Assembly (NCBI RefSeq): GCF_027625995.1
Contig: NZ_CP115396.1
Span: 2,046,001-2,110,000, forward strand
Length of the DNA: 64,000 bases
Direction: 5' to 3'
From: Hymenobacter yonginensis
Lineage (GTDB): Bacteria > Bacteroidota > Bacteroidia > Cytophagales > Hymenobacteraceae
The notes beneath the pieces were generated by a model. The model searched no databases. It was not told the origin of the DNA and saw only the letters and a program-made list of their open reading frames with translations. Below are positions 1 through 8,812 of the stretch, one piece after another (position 1 is the stretch's first letter; every line of letters starts with the position of its first letter). A program made the position numbers and the translations under genes.

Positions 1-2
1 GG

Positions 3-1589
3 CCGCGCGACGTGGCGGTGCTGAGCCGCACGCGGCGGGGCAGCCGGCTGGTGGCCAAGTTCCTGAAAGAGCGCGGCTACGATATTATTTCGGCCGATTC
101 ACTGTCGTTGGAGTTTGCGGAGGTGGTGAATCTGCTGGTGGCCATCTACCGGGTGCTCAACCAGCCGGCTGACACGCTGGCGCGGGCCGAGGCCTTGCTG
201 CTGTTCGACAAGGTGGTGCGGCGCGTGCCCCCCACCCCGGCCCGCGTGCGCCACCTGGCGGCGCTGGCCAATGCGGAGTCGGCGGCCGAATTCTTCGAGG
301 AGTTCCGGACGCTGGGCTACGACCTGCAGGAGCAGGAAACCGGCAACCTGGGCCTGTATGAGCTGACCGAGCGCCTGATTGGGCTGTTTGGGCTGCTGGG
401 CCGCAACGGAGAAAGTGAGTATCTGTTTAGGTTTCTGGACCTCACGCTGGAATACAGTTTGCGCTACGGCAACAACCTCAACAATTTCCTGGCTTACTGG
501 GAGCAGCGCAAAAGCAACCTCAGCATCAACGCCCCCGCCGGCCGCGACGCCATTACCATCACCACGGTGCACAAGGCCAAGGGCCTGGCCTACGGGGTGG
601 TGATTGTGCCCTTTGCCGACTGGAGCCTGGAGCCGCACCGGGGCACGCTGCTCTGGGGCCGCCTCAGCGAGGACGACAAGCCGGTGGCCGACATGCCGGC
701 CGTGGCCGTGGTGCCGCTCACCAAAAACCTGAGCCGCACGGCGCTGGCCGGGCAGTTTCTCCAGGAGCGCGAAAAGACCTTCCTCGAAGGCCTCAACATG
801 CTCTACGTGGCTCTCACCCGGCCCCGGCACCGGCTCTACATCCTCAGCAAACAGCCCGAGCCACCCAAGAAAACCACCGACGACACCGCCCCGGAAGGCC
901 CCGCCAAAAACGTAGCCGAGCTGCTGCACAGCTACCTGAAGCAGCAGCAGCTATGGGCTGAGGAGCAGGTGTCGTTCGTGGTTTCGCAGGGCTCTGCCGC
1001 CAAAGCTGACCTGAAAAACGACCAGCCGACCACCCGCAACTTCGCACTTACCAACCTGGAAACCGCGCCCTGGGAAGAGCGGCTGCGTTTGCGTCGCCAC
1101 GCCACCACCGTGTTCGATTTCGACCGGCAGGAGCAGCTGGGCGAGTGGAACCGCAAGCTGCACTACGGCCTGCGCCGCCTGTTGCTGGCCGAGGACGTGG
1201 AGCGCGTGGGCCGGCAGCTGGCGGCTGAAGGCTTCATCAGTACCCGCGAGCGGCCGGCACTGGAGCAGCGACTGCAGCAGGTGGTGAAGCACCCCGAGCT
1301 GGCCCGCTACTTCAGCGCCGAGGTAAGCGTGGAAACGGAGCGCGAAATTCTGGTGGGCGGCGTGAAGCGTCGCTACTACAAGCCCGACCGGGTGGTGTTT
1401 GAAACCCTGCCCGGCGCCACCGGCCGCGGCGAGGTGCGCGTGACGCTGCTCGATTTCAAGGTGCCGCCACCCAGCCCCACTCACCGCCTGCCGCTGCAGC
1501 AGTACGCGCAGCTCTTCCGGCAACTGGGCTACCGCGAAGTAGTGTGCGTGCTGTACTATTTCGGGTCGGAGGAAGTGGTGGTGTTTTAG
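3..1589 (+). CDS. AddA-like UvrD-family helicase/nuclease, C-terminal part (5' truncated by window edge)
   Basis: The frame is open to the first base of the window, so the N-terminal Walker A half lies outside. What is visible is helicase domain 2 of a UvrD/Rep-type superfamily 1 helicase: TVHKAKGLAYGVV around nt 556-600 is the motif V region and LYVALTRPRHRLYIL around nt 801-845 is motif VI. The C-terminus has a RecB/AddA-like PD-(D/E)XK nuclease module, YKPDRVV and LLDFK (about nt 1378-1460), followed by a QQYAQL helix. Known members pair with an AddB-like subunit to resect double-strand breaks for recombination. The likely partner is at 4554-8135, separated here by three unrelated genes. 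It ends just before a dispersed repeat. Confidence 0.85.
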   Translation, partial: PRDVAVLSRTRRGSRLVAKFLKERGYDIISADSLSLEFAEVVNLLVAIYRVLNQPADTLARAEALLLFDKVVRRVPPTPARVRHLAALANAESAAEFFEEFRTLGYDLQEQETGNLGLYELTERLIGLFGLLGRNGESEYLFRFLDLTLEYSLRYGNNLNNFLAYWEQRKSNLSINAPAGRDAITITTVHKAKGLAYGVVIVPFADWSLEPHRGTLLWGRLSEDDKPVADMPAVAVVPLTKNLSRTALAGQFLQEREKTFLEGLNMLYVALTRPRHRLYILSKQPEPPKKTTDDTAPEGPAKNVAELLHSYLKQQQLWAEEQVSFVVSQGSAAKADLKNDQPTTRNFALTNLETAPWEERLRLRRHATTVFDFDRQEQLGEWNRKLHYGLRRLLLAEDVERVGRQLAAEGFISTRERPALEQRLQQVVKHPELARYFSAEVSVETEREILVGGVKRRYYKPDRVVFETLPGATGRGEVRVTLLDFKVPPPSPTHRLPLQQYAQLFRQLGYREVVCVLYYFGSEEVVVF

Positions 1590-1598
1590 CGCGAGCCA

Positions 1599-1683
1599 GT
1601 AGCGCGAACTTTGTAGTTCGCGTCCCCGAGTCGGTTGGGTAGTTATTGTGGCGCGAGGGCGCGAACTACAAAGTTCGCGCTAC
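1599..1683. repeat. 85-bp dispersed inverted repeat, copy 1 (GCGAACTTTGTAGTTCGC arms)
   Basis: Left arm 1599-1622 and right arm 1660-1683 are inverted copies. Each arm itself contains the short palindrome GCGAACTTTGTAGTTCGC. A second copy with the same architecture and length lies at 15460-15544. It sits between the helicase/nuclease gene and the MFS gene and overlaps no ORF that looks real. Confidence 0.85.
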
Positions 1684-1751
1684 CGCTGCCCGGCCTGGCT
1701 TGTGGCCGCGGCTGTATCCCGTACTTTCGCAGGGCTTAACCTGCTCTGCTT

Positions 1752-3011
1752 ATGTCTGCTGCCCGCAAGCCTGCCCTGGCCTTTATCTTTCTTACGCTGC
1801 TGCTCGATGTCATCGGGTTTGGCATCATCATTCCGGTGCTGCCCAAGCTGATTACGCACCTCACGGGCGGCACCTTGTCGGAGGCGGCGCAGTACGGCGG
1901 GTGGCTGCTGTTTGCATTTGCCAGCATGCAGTTCCTGTTTTCGCCTATCCTCGGCAACCTCTCCGACCAATACGGGCGGCGGCCGGTGCTGCTGTTCGCG
2001 CTGTTCGGCTTCGGCCTCGACTACCTGTTTCTGGCCTTCGCGCCGTCGGTGGCGTGGCTGTTTGTGGGGCGCATTATTGCGGGCATCACGGGGGCCAGCT
2101 TCTCCACGGCCTCGGCCTACATTGCCGACATCAGCACGCCCGAAAACCGGGCCCAGAACTTCGGCATGATTGGGGCCGCGTTTGGGCTGGGCTTCATCAT
2201 CGGGCCGGTGCTGGGCGGCAAGCTGGCGCAGTTCGGGCACCAGGCGCCGTTTCTGGCGGCGGCGGCGCTGTCGCTCATCAACTGGCTGTACGGCTTCTTC
2301 GTGCTGCCCGAGTCGCTGGCCAAGGAAAACCGCCGCCCTTTCGACTGGAAGCGGGCCAACCCCATCGGCTCGCTCCGGCAGCTGCGCAAGTACCCCGTGA
2401 TTCTGGGGTTGGTGGTGGCCATGGTCCCCATCTACATTGCCGCGCACGCCACCCAAAGCACCTGGTCGTACTTCACCATGTATCAGTTTCACTGGAACGA
2501 AGACCAGGTGGGCAACTCGCTGGGCGCCGTCGGGCTGCTTACGGGTTTGGTGCAGGGCGTGCTGATTCGCTACATCAACCCCTGGCTGGGCAACAAACGC
2601 TCGGTGCTTATCGGGTTGGGGCTGTACACACTGGGCTTTGCGCTGTTTGCGTTTGCCGGGCAGCCCTGGATGATGTTCGCTTTCCTGGTGCCCTACTGCC
2701 TGGGCGGCATTGCCATGCCGGCGCTGCAAAGCATCATGGCCGGGCAGGTGCCGCCTTCCGAGCAAGGCGAGCTGCAGGGCGCCCTCACCAGCCTCGTCAG
2801 CCTCACCTCCATCGTCGGCCCGCCGCTGATGACCAACCTGTTCTCGTTCTTCACCGGCCCGAAGGCGCCCGTGCATTTCCCCGGCGCGGCCTTCCTGACG
2901 GGCTCGGTGCTCACGCTCATCAGCCTACTACTGGTAATCCGCTCTTTGCGCCACTACGTGGCCCCGGTTGTGCCCGCTGCACCGATAGAGGAAGCCGCCG
3001 TCGGCCACTAA
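1752..3011 (+). CDS. TetA/TCR-family MFS efflux transporter
   Basis: 419 aa, twelve predicted membrane segments in two six-helix halves. The cytoplasmic loop 2-3 carries the MFS motif A signature [14 protein letters not shown], and the N-terminal half contains [21 protein letters not shown], the antiporter-type motif found in TetA-like proton/drug antiporters. Substrate cannot be told from sequence; many chromosomal Bacteroidetes homologues are of unknown specificity, so tetracycline resistance should not be assumed. A TActTTcG box at 1722-1729 lies about 22 nt before the ATG and supports this start. It converges on the VKOR-like gene, with a repeat element between them. Confidence 0.85.
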   Translation: MSAARKPALAFIFLTLLLDVIGFGIIIPVLPKLITHLTGGTLSEAAQYGGWLLFAFASMQFLFSPILGNLSDQYGRRPVLLFALFGFGLDYLFLAFAPSVAWLFVGRIIAGITGASFSTASAYIADISTPENRAQNFGMIGAAFGLGFIIGPVLGGKLAQFGHQAPFLAAAALSLINWLYGFFVLPESLAKENRRPFDWKRANPIGSLRQLRKYPVILGLVVAMVPIYIAAHATQSTWSYFTMYQFHWNEDQVGNSLGAVGLLTGLVQGVLIRYINPWLGNKRSVLIGLGLYTLGFALFAFAGQPWMMFAFLVPYCLGGIAMPALQSIMAGQVPPSEQGELQGALTSLVSLTSIVGPPLMTNLFSFFTGPKAPVHFPGAAFLTGSVLTLISLLLVIRSLRHYVAPVVPAAPIEEAAVGH

Positions 3012-3016
3012 AAATT

Positions 3017-3091
3017 GTCATTCCGAGCGGAGCGAGGAACCTGGGTGAACCAACTATCGGTTTACCCAGATTCCTCCTGCGTCGGGATGAC
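3017..3091. repeat. GTCATTCCGAG-type intergenic inverted repeat
   Basis: Imperfect hairpin with arms starting GTCATTCCGAGCGGAGCGAG at 3017 and ending in the inverted, slightly degraded arm at 3091. It occupies most of the 96-nt gap between two convergent genes, where it may act as a bidirectional terminator. It belongs to the family described in the findings. Confidence 0.8.
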
Positions 3092-3107
3092 AGTGCTGAA
3101 ATAGCAA

Positions 3108-3608
3108 CTACCGGCCCAGCAGCTTCCGCAGGCCCTTCAGTGCCTCGGGCACGGCCAGCGCCAGGGAGGCCACGGTAGCCACGGTGGCTACCTGGCAGTA
3201 GAAGCACAGTGCCTTGTTGTCCTGCCATTCTTCCTGGCCCAGCTTCACGGTGGTGAGGGTGTCGAATAGGATTTTGGCGCCCATGGCCACGGGCAGCAGC
3301 GGCTGCTCGGTGGCGCGGTGCAAGCCGCCGGCCCCGGCCAGGCAAGCCGTGAGGCCGTAGGTCACCATCATAGGCAGAGCGTCGGGCGTATCCAGGCGCT
3401 TGTAGGCGTAGTCGGAGGCGTCTACCTTGTCGGAGTCAAAAGGGCCAATGGGCGGGTCGGGCAGGTGGTGGATGATGCCGGTCTGGTAGAGGCTCACGAT
3501 CTGGCCGGCGGCTACGCCCAGGATGGACAGGCCGATAATCCAGCGGCGGCGGGTGAGGTCGGGCGTGCGGCCGTGGCGCAGCTCCAAGCTGAGTTGGGTG
3601 GGGTTCAT
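3108..3608 (-). CDS. Vitamin K epoxide reductase-like membrane protein
   Basis: 166 aa from the ATG at 3608. The open frame continues to 3689, but the added residues look non-coding and would overlap the next gene. About four membrane segments are visible. The motif ALCFYCQVA near residues 137-145 matches the active-site CxxC of VKOR-family quinone reductases, which reoxidise thiol oxidoreductases at the membrane. The N-terminal stretch (YQTGIIHHLPDPP, then FDSDKVDASDYAY) resembles bacterial VKOR-like proteins as I remember them. The second loop cysteine pair of classical VKORs is not evident, so the redox partner arrangement is uncertain. Downstream of the DUF1963 gene in the same direction, 74 nt apart. 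Confidence 0.6.
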   Translation of the reverse strand: MNPTQLSLELRHGRTPDLTRRRWIIGLSILGVAAGQIVSLYQTGIIHHLPDPPIGPFDSDKVDASDYAYKRLDTPDALPMMVTYGLTACLAGAGGLHRATEQPLLPVAMGAKILFDTLTTVKLGQEEWQDNKALCFYCQVATVATVASLALAVPEALKGLRKLLGR

Positions 3609-3682
3609 CGTATGGTGGATGGCAGGTGAATGTCTGCCCTGAGGTACGACGGGCCTTCCGGCGGGGTTCCGGTGGCGGTTAA

Positions 3683-4450
3683 TCAGCAACAGTCCCAGTA
3701 AAAGTACGCTTTGTCGAACTCCCGGTTTTTCAGCGCCTCCTCGGTGATGAAGAAGTGCGCCACTCCAGAGTCACCGAACATAATCTGCTCGTCAATATCA
3801 ATTTGCAGCAGCTGCACTTCGGCCGCGCCCTTGCTGTAGGCATGCGGGTCGCCCTGCGTGAAGTATGCGTAGCCGCCAATCTTATGACCAGCGCCTGACA
3901 GCAGTTTGCTGAACGCCTCTTTATCTTTTTCCGGCAGGGTTTCCTCGAAGTCGTAGCCGTTCAGGCCATTGAAATTCAGAGCGAACCGCTCATCATCCAG
4001 CCCTCCGTATTCCAACGTAGCCTCGAAGGTCAGGTCGTGCTCACAATTGATGGGGCTTTCCTCGTCATGGTTTGCCGGCAGGAAGCTGAAGTCCTGCTGA
4101 TATTCCGCGCCTAGGTGCTCTGGGCCGATGTACCGGACCTGCGCCTCCTCCATATCGTACCAGTCCTGCGCCGGGATGTAGAACTGCAGCAGGCCGGCAG
4201 CCGGCAGCAGCGTGTTGGCGGGTAGCTCCGCCAGATTGATCTGCGCCAGCAGCAGCAGCGGCGTGCCGTTTTGCTGCCGCGGATAGGCCATCGAGAGAGG
4301 CAGCAGCGGCAGCCCCCGGAACTTGCTGGCCGCCGATGGTGGCCCCGGCGTCGGGCGGGGCCGCGCGGTTGCTTTGATGCTTTCCAGCGCGTGCCTTTCC
4401 AGCTCTGCCCTGAACGGTTGTAGAAAATCCGGGATTATGGGGTGCGTCAT
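3683..4450 (-). CDS. DUF1963 (YwqG-like) protein
   Basis: 255 aa. The layout fits the YwqG/DUF1963 family: SKFRGLPLLP near residue 42, LLLLAQINLAELP near 66-78, GLLQFYI near 86, and a C-terminal GDPHAYSKGAAEVQLLQIDI followed by FGDSGVAHFFITEEAL. The family has a compact beta-rich fold and no established biochemical role. No signal peptide or membrane segment is seen, so it is cytoplasmic. It is transcribed away from the AddB-like gene; the two share a 103-nt divergent intergenic region. Confidence 0.8.
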   Translation of the reverse strand: MTHPIIPDFLQPFRAELERHALESIKATARPRPTPGPPSAASKFRGLPLLPLSMAYPRQQNGTPLLLLAQINLAELPANTLLPAAGLLQFYIPAQDWYDMEEAQVRYIGPEHLGAEYQQDFSFLPANHDEESPINCEHDLTFEATLEYGGLDDERFALNFNGLNGYDFEETLPEKDKEAFSKLLSGAGHKIGGYAYFTQGDPHAYSKGAAEVQLLQIDIDEQIMFGDSGVAHFFITEEALKNREFDKAYFYWDCC

Positions 4451-4539
4451 GCTATACTACCGGGCTAAGAATGAGTGTACAGCCGGCAAGATTGCGGATT
4501 TACTCTGTTAAAAAACACGTTACCCGGGACAAGGCGCAG

Positions 4540-4547
4540 TATCTTTA
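4540..4547 (+). promoter_or_regulatory. -7 box (TAtcTTTa) of the AddB-like gene
   Basis: Matches the Bacteroidetes TAnnTTTG -7 element and ends 6 nt before the ATG at 4554, so the transcript would be nearly leaderless. No convincing -33 TTTG is seen 20 nt upstream. Confidence 0.45.
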
Positions 4548-4553
4548 CTATCG

Positions 4554-7500
4554 ATGAATTCGCTCCTGCCGCCTATCGTTTCGCCTGCTTCCGTTTCCAC
4601 CGAGTCGTTTCTGAGTCAGATGGCCCGCGACCTGACCGCGCGCTACTCGCCGGAAGAGCTGTCGGATCTGGTGGTGGTGGTGCCCACGCGGCGGGCCGTG
4701 GTGTACCTCAAAAACGAGCTGGCCATGGCCACCGACGCCGGCGAGGCCCTCTGGAGCCCGCGCGTGGCGGCCATGGAAGACTACATGGTGGAGCTGGCCG
4801 GCGTGCAGGTGGAAGAACCCATCACCCTGCAGCTGCTGCTCTACGACATCCTGCGCGACATCGACCCCAAGCTGGACTTCGACCGGTTTGTGAGCTGGGC
4901 CGGGCTGCTGCTCGAAGACTTCTCCAGCCTCGACCAGAACCTGGCCCCCGCCGACAAGGTGTTCGAGTACCTGTCGCAGGCCAAGGCACTGGAGCGCTGG
5001 GATTTGGGCGAGGCGCCCAAGCCGGAGTCGTTGACGGCCGGTTACTTCCGCTTCTGGGACGACCTGAGCAAGGTATACTACCGCCTGCGCCAGCGCATGC
5101 TGGCCCAGCACGTGGCCTACCCCGGCCTGGCGTATCGGCGCGCCGCTGAAAGGGTGGCCGAGCAGCTGGCGGCGGGCCAAGCGCTGCCGCGGCACGTATT
5201 TCTGGGGCTGGGCTTCCTCTCCAAGGCCGAGGAGCGCCTGATTCTGCAGCTGCTGAAAGCCGGTCTGGCCGAGGTGCGCTTCGACGGCGACGCCTTCTAC
5301 ATGGACGCCGACACGCCCAACCGCGCCGGCCAGCATCTGCGCCGCTACCTCAAAAACTGGGAGCTGCCGCTGGACGATTTCGGCGGGCCGGCCGAGCTGC
5401 TGCGCGGGCTGCCGCGCCACGTGCGCTTCGTGGGCGTGGCCAACGCCAGCATGCAGGGCAAGGTGGCCGGCCAGCTGCTGGCCGCCGCCCGCCTGGCTTA
5501 CCCCAGCGGCACGGTGGCCGTGGTGCTGCCCGACGAAACCCTGCTGCTGCCCGTGCTGCACGGCCTCCCGCCCGACGCCGTGCCCGATTACAACGTGACC
5601 ATGGGCCTCAGCTTCCAGAGCACGCCCCTGTTCAACCTCGTGGATCTGCTGTTTGAGGTGCATCTGACCGGCATCCGGGAGGGCTCCAGCGAAACCGGCT
5701 ACGGCGTGCCGCGCTACCACCACCTGGCCGTGACCAAGCTGCTGGGCCACCCATTTCTGCGCCGCTACCAGCAGTGGCTGGACAAGCAGCCCGATGTCGC
5801 GCACCACGGCCTGCTCGACCACATCTGCCGCGCCATTGTGAAGCGCAATGCCGTGCTGCTGCCGGCCACCGAGCTGCTGGAGCTGGGCAAGGAGCACGCG
5901 CTGATTGCGGCCCTGTTCAAAACCTGGGACACCTGCGACGACATTATTGCGGCCTGCTACACCCTCATTGACCTGCTGAAACAGGTGTACCAGGAGCAGC
6001 ATTCGGCCATCGAGGCGGAGTACCTGTACCTGTTCTACACGCTCGTCAAGCGCCTAGATTCGGTGTTCGACTGCCGGGAGCAGCGGCTGTCGGTGCGCTC
6101 GTTCCGACGGTTCCTCTACGAGCAGATGACGCGCACCCGCCTGCCGTTCTCGGGCGAGCCGATTGCCGATGTGCAGGTGATGGGTTTGCTGGAAACCCGC
6201 GCCCTCGACTTCGACCACATCATCCTGCTCAGCTGCAACGAAAACGTGCTGCCGGCCCCCAAGCGCCACACGTCGCTGTTCCCCTACGACGTGCTGACCG
6301 AGTTCCGCCTGCCCACCTACGCCGACCAGGAAGCCGCCACCGCCTACCACTTCTGGCGCCTGCTGCAGCGCGCCCGCCGCGTAGACCTGGTGCACGTGCT
6401 TCCCGGCGCCGAAGGCACCCGCACCGGCGAACGAAGCCGCTTCCTGCTCCAGCTCCAGAACGACCTGCTCCCCCAAAGCCCCCAGATGGTGCTGGAAGAT
6501 GTGGTGGCGGTGGTGACCGGCGCCAACGAAGGGCCTCACCCCCCGGCCCCCTCTCCCGTGGAGAGGGGGAGCCAGACGACTGCAACGCAGCCTGCTTCGG
6601 GGGCTTTCTCGCCGATTTCAGCTCGCGAAGGAGCAATAGCAGACCACGTGTTGATTGCTGCTGCAGCTACTTGGGGAAAAACCGCCACATTTTCCAAGGA
6701 GATGCGCAAACACCCAACTCCAGCCGAGGAATCCCTGTGGCAGGCTGTTCGCAATCAGAAGCTAGGCGAGAAGTTTCGGCGACAGCACGTTATCAACTCC
6801 TTTATAGTTGACTTCATCTGCATTGCCAAAATGCTCATTATTGAGGTGGATGGTGATGTTCATGCTGAAGCAGAACAAGCTGAATATGACGCGGGCCGCA
6901 CGCATGAGCTAAACGGGCTGGGATACCGGATTCTGCGTTTCTCGAATGAGGAAGTGCTTAACAACCTGACTACAGTACTTGAGCTGATCCAGGGAGTGCT
7001 ACAAAGTCTGCCACCACGCGTGCAGCCTGAAAATATCCCCAGCCCTTCACACACAGTGGTTGATTCACAAACCAAATTCCCCGACCAAACCGCCTACGTC
7101 AGCGAGTCGCTTGGCTCCCCCCTCTCCACGGGAGAGGGGGGCCGGGGGGGTGAGGCACCACCCGCGCCGTCCCTCAGCGACCTGACCCTCGACAAAGACG
7201 CCGGCATGCTCCAGGCCCTGCGCCTGCTGCTCGACAAAGGCCTCTCCCCCACGGCCCTCAACGAATACCTAGCCTGCTCGCTGAAGTTCTACTTCAACCG
7301 CGTGGCCCGGTTCCGCGAGGCCGACGAAGTGGAGGAAGCCCTCGGCGCCGACGGCTTCGGCACGGTGGTGCACGAGGCGCTGGAAGACTTGCTCACGCCG
7401 TTCCAGAAAAGCGGCCAGCCCCTCACCGCCGCCGACATTCCGGGCCTGGTGCAGCTGGCCCCCATGATGGTGCAGAAGGCGCTGCGCAAAGAGGAAAAAG

Positions 7501-8135
7501 ACCGCCACGCCCGCGCCGACGAAGGCCTCAACCACGTGCTAGGCCAGGTGGCCTCGCAGCTGGTGCGCCGCTACCTCGAAGGCCTGCTCACCGAAAAAGA
7601 CGGCCTACCGCTGCAGATTCAGGGTTTGGAAGAAGAGCTGCACGCCACGGTGTTTGTGCCGCTGCCTGATGGCGAGAAGCTGCCCGTGCGCCTCGTCGGT
7701 TTCGCCGACCGGGTCGACCAGCTGCCCGACGGCCGCCTGCGGGTGGTGGACTACAAAACCGGCCTCGTGCTGGCCCACGAGCTGAAGCTGCAGAAGCGCA
7801 ACGAAACCGCCGCCGAGGCCGCCGAGCGCCTCGTGCTCGACGCCACCTACTCGGCCGATAAGGTGCGCCAGCTGTGGCTCTACCGCTTCATGCTGGCCCA
7901 GAACGGCCGCCCCGCCGCCGATGCCGCCATCATCTCCTTGCGCAACCTGCCCGCCGGCCCCATGCCCGCCGACATGGGCTTTATCACCGCCGACGGCCAG
8001 GACTTCCTGCCCCGCAGCGAGGAGCTACTCGGCCGCATCATCCGCCGCATCCTCGACCCGCAGGAGCCCATCCGCAAAACCGACGACCTCGACAAATGCC
8101 AGTACTGCCCCTACAAAGGCATTTGCGCCAGGTAA
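4554..8135 (+). CDS. AddB-like PD-(D/E)XK nuclease, interrupted in frame by a DUF559 endonuclease element
   Basis: 1193 aa. The N-terminal half begins with a degenerate helicase-like domain (DLVVVVPTRRAVVYLKNEL, no Walker A lysine). The C-terminal nuclease has VVDYKTG (D1066, K1068) and the AddB-type iron-sulfur cysteines C908 in EYLACSLKFYF and C1182, C1185, C1191 in KCQYCPYKGICAR. Residues about 661-868 do not belong to this family: they form a DUF559 endonuclease domain framed by inverted repeats (nt 6534-7155). Without them the protein would be about 985 aa. The reading frame stays open throughout, and the insertion lies in the linker between the two halves, so the enzyme may still work. 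Expected partner of the AddA-like protein at 3-1589. Confidence 0.85.
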   Translation: MNSLLPPIVSPASVSTESFLSQMARDLTARYSPEELSDLVVVVPTRRAVVYLKNELAMATDAGEALWSPRVAAMEDYMVELAGVQVEEPITLQLLLYDILRDIDPKLDFDRFVSWAGLLLEDFSSLDQNLAPADKVFEYLSQAKALERWDLGEAPKPESLTAGYFRFWDDLSKVYYRLRQRMLAQHVAYPGLAYRRAAERVAEQLAAGQALPRHVFLGLGFLSKAEERLILQLLKAGLAEVRFDGDAFYMDADTPNRAGQHLRRYLKNWELPLDDFGGPAELLRGLPRHVRFVGVANASMQGKVAGQLLAAARLAYPSGTVAVVLPDETLLLPVLHGLPPDAVPDYNVTMGLSFQSTPLFNLVDLLFEVHLTGIREGSSETGYGVPRYHHLAVTKLLGHPFLRRYQQWLDKQPDVAHHGLLDHICRAIVKRNAVLLPATELLELGKEHALIAALFKTWDTCDDIIAACYTLIDLLKQVYQEQHSAIEAEYLYLFYTLVKRLDSVFDCREQRLSVRSFRRFLYEQMTRTRLPFSGEPIADVQVMGLLETRALDFDHIILLSCNENVLPAPKRHTSLFPYDVLTEFRLPTYADQEAATAYHFWRLLQRARRVDLVHVLPGAEGTRTGERSRFLLQLQNDLLPQSPQMVLEDVVAVVTGANEGPHPPAPSPVERGSQTTATQPASGAFSPISAREGAIADHVLIAAAATWGKTATFSKEMRKHPTPAEESLWQAVRNQKLGEKFRRQHVINSFIVDFICIAKMLIIEVDGDVHAEAEQAEYDAGRTHELNGLGYRILRFSNEEVLNNLTTVLELIQGVLQSLPPRVQPENIPSPSHTVVDSQTKFPDQTAYVSESLGSPLSTGEGGRGGEAPPAPSLSDLTLDKDAGMLQALRLLLDKGLSPTALNEYLACSLKFYFNRVARFREADEVEEALGADGFGTVVHEALEDLLTPFQKSGQPLTAADIPGLVQLAPMMVQKALRKEEKDRHARADEGLNHVLGQVASQLVRRYLEGLLTEKDGLPLQIQGLEEELHATVFVPLPDGEKLPVRLVGFADRVDQLPDGRLRVVDYKTGLVLAHELKLQKRNETAAEAAERLVLDATYSADKVRQLWLYRFMLAQNGRPAADAAIISLRNLPAGPMPADMGFITADGQDFLPRSEELLGRIIRRILDPQEPIRKTDDLDKCQYCPYKGICAR
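6534..7155 (+). mobile_element. DUF559 endonuclease element with 41/44-nt inverted termini, inserted in frame
   Basis: The left terminus 6534-6574 and the right terminus 7112-7155 are inverted copies. They differ only in the length of three homopolymer runs, each one base longer on the right. Each terminus contains its own hairpin (CCTCTCC, ACG loop, GGAGAGG). Between them is a DUF559/Vsr-like endonuclease domain: HPTPAEESLWQAVRNQKLG, FRRQHVINSFIVDFIC and LIIEVDGDVH, then YRILRFSNEEV. Internal base composition is visibly less GC-rich than the flanks. Both termini translate without stops (PPAPSPVERG on the left, PLSTGEGGRGGE on the right). No target-site duplication was recognised. No transposase is encoded. 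Confidence 0.85.
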
Positions 8136-8140
8136 ATGGT

Positions 8141-8257
8141 TTAATGGCTGCATTGTTAAATGGTTGACTGTTCAACGACTCCTTGCCCAGCCAACTATCT
8201 AACCATTCAGTCATCAAGCCATTCCAATCAACCTTTTAACAATTCAACCATTCAACC
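8141..8257. repeat. Word-repeat imperfect inverted repeat
   Basis: The 122-nt gap is made of variants of the words AATGGTTGA and TCAACCATT. ATTGTTAAATGGTTGA near 8152 pairs imperfectly with TCAACCTTTTAACAAT near 8228. The gap is much more AT-rich than its neighbours and directly precedes the deaminase start. Confidence 0.55.
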
Positions 8258-8701
8258 ATGCCAGAAATAGACGAATTCATGCAGGCCGCCATCGACGAGG
8301 CGCGCCAGGGCCGCAAGGAAGGCGGTATTCCGATTGGCTCGGTGCTGCGCCGCGGCAACGACATCGTGAGCCGCGGCCACAACAAGCGCGTGCAGGAGCT
8401 GGACCCCATTGCCCACGGCGAAATGGACGCCCTGCGCAACGCCGGCCGCCAGCGCACTTACCGCGACACGGTGCTCTACACCACGCTGATGCCCTGCTAC
8501 ATGTGCGCCGGCACCATCGTGCAGTTCAAAATCCCGAAGGTGGTGGTGGGCGAAGCCCGCACCTTCGGCGAGTCCAAGGCCTTCTTGGAAAGCCATGGTG
8601 TGGAAGTCGTGATTCTGGACTCCGAGGAGTGCGTGGAGATGATGCGCGAATTCATCGAGGCCGAGCCCACGCTCTGGAACGAGGACATCATGGAGCTGTA
8701 A
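8258..8701 (+). CDS. Nucleoside/cytosine deaminase, CDA superfamily
   Basis: 147 aa, typical size. Zinc-binding and catalytic residues are intact: H53 and E55 in AHGEMDAL, and C80 and C83 in MPCYMCAGTI. The closest match by eye is the cytosine deaminase/yeast Fcy1-like branch of nucleoside deaminases (MDALRNAG followed by LYTTLMPC) rather than the tRNA adenosine deaminase TadA branch, so the likely role is pyrimidine or guanine base salvage. Cytoplasmic. It is followed by a perfect 17-bp hairpin at 8744-8796. Confidence 0.85.
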   Translation: MPEIDEFMQAAIDEARQGRKEGGIPIGSVLRRGNDIVSRGHNKRVQELDPIAHGEMDALRNAGRQRTYRDTVLYTTLMPCYMCAGTIVQFKIPKVVVGEARTFGESKAFLESHGVEVVILDSEECVEMMREFIEAEPTLWNEDIMEL

Positions 8702-8743
8702 GGCACCGGTTGCTTTGCAACTGAACGCGCCATTGGCGGTTGT

Positions 8744-8796
8744 ATAGCGGCCGGGCTGGCTTTCGGAGGGTTTCCGACTGCCAGCCCGGCCGCTAT
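8744..8796 (+). terminator. Perfect 17-bp stem hairpin after the deaminase gene
   Basis: 8744-8760 and 8780-8796 are exact reverse complements around a 19-nt loop. It is very GC-rich with only a short T-containing tail (TTCTT), and it abuts the -7 box of the next gene, so it could end one transcript just before another begins. Confidence 0.6.
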
Positions 8797-8799
8797 TCT

Positions 8800-8807
8800 T
8801 ACCTTTG
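8800..8807 (+). promoter_or_regulatory. -7 box TACCTTTG, leaderless start at 8813
   Basis: TACCTTTGCCGGC runs straight into ATG at 8813. The identical 13-mer precedes the start codon of the lipoprotein at 40998. Transcription about 6 nt after the box would begin at or next to the start codon. Confidence 0.5.
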
Positions 8808-8812
8808 CCGGC

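Noticed and set aside
1752-3011. Tetracycline resistance determinant
   Set aside because: The family resemblance to TetA is clear, but chromosomal homologues have varied or unknown substrates and nothing here shows mobility of the gene.
6700-7000. Intein within the AddB-like protein
   Set aside because: No splicing blocks (N-terminal Cys/Ser with TxxH, C-terminal HN followed by Cys/Ser/Thr) at the edges; the boundaries are DNA inverted repeats.
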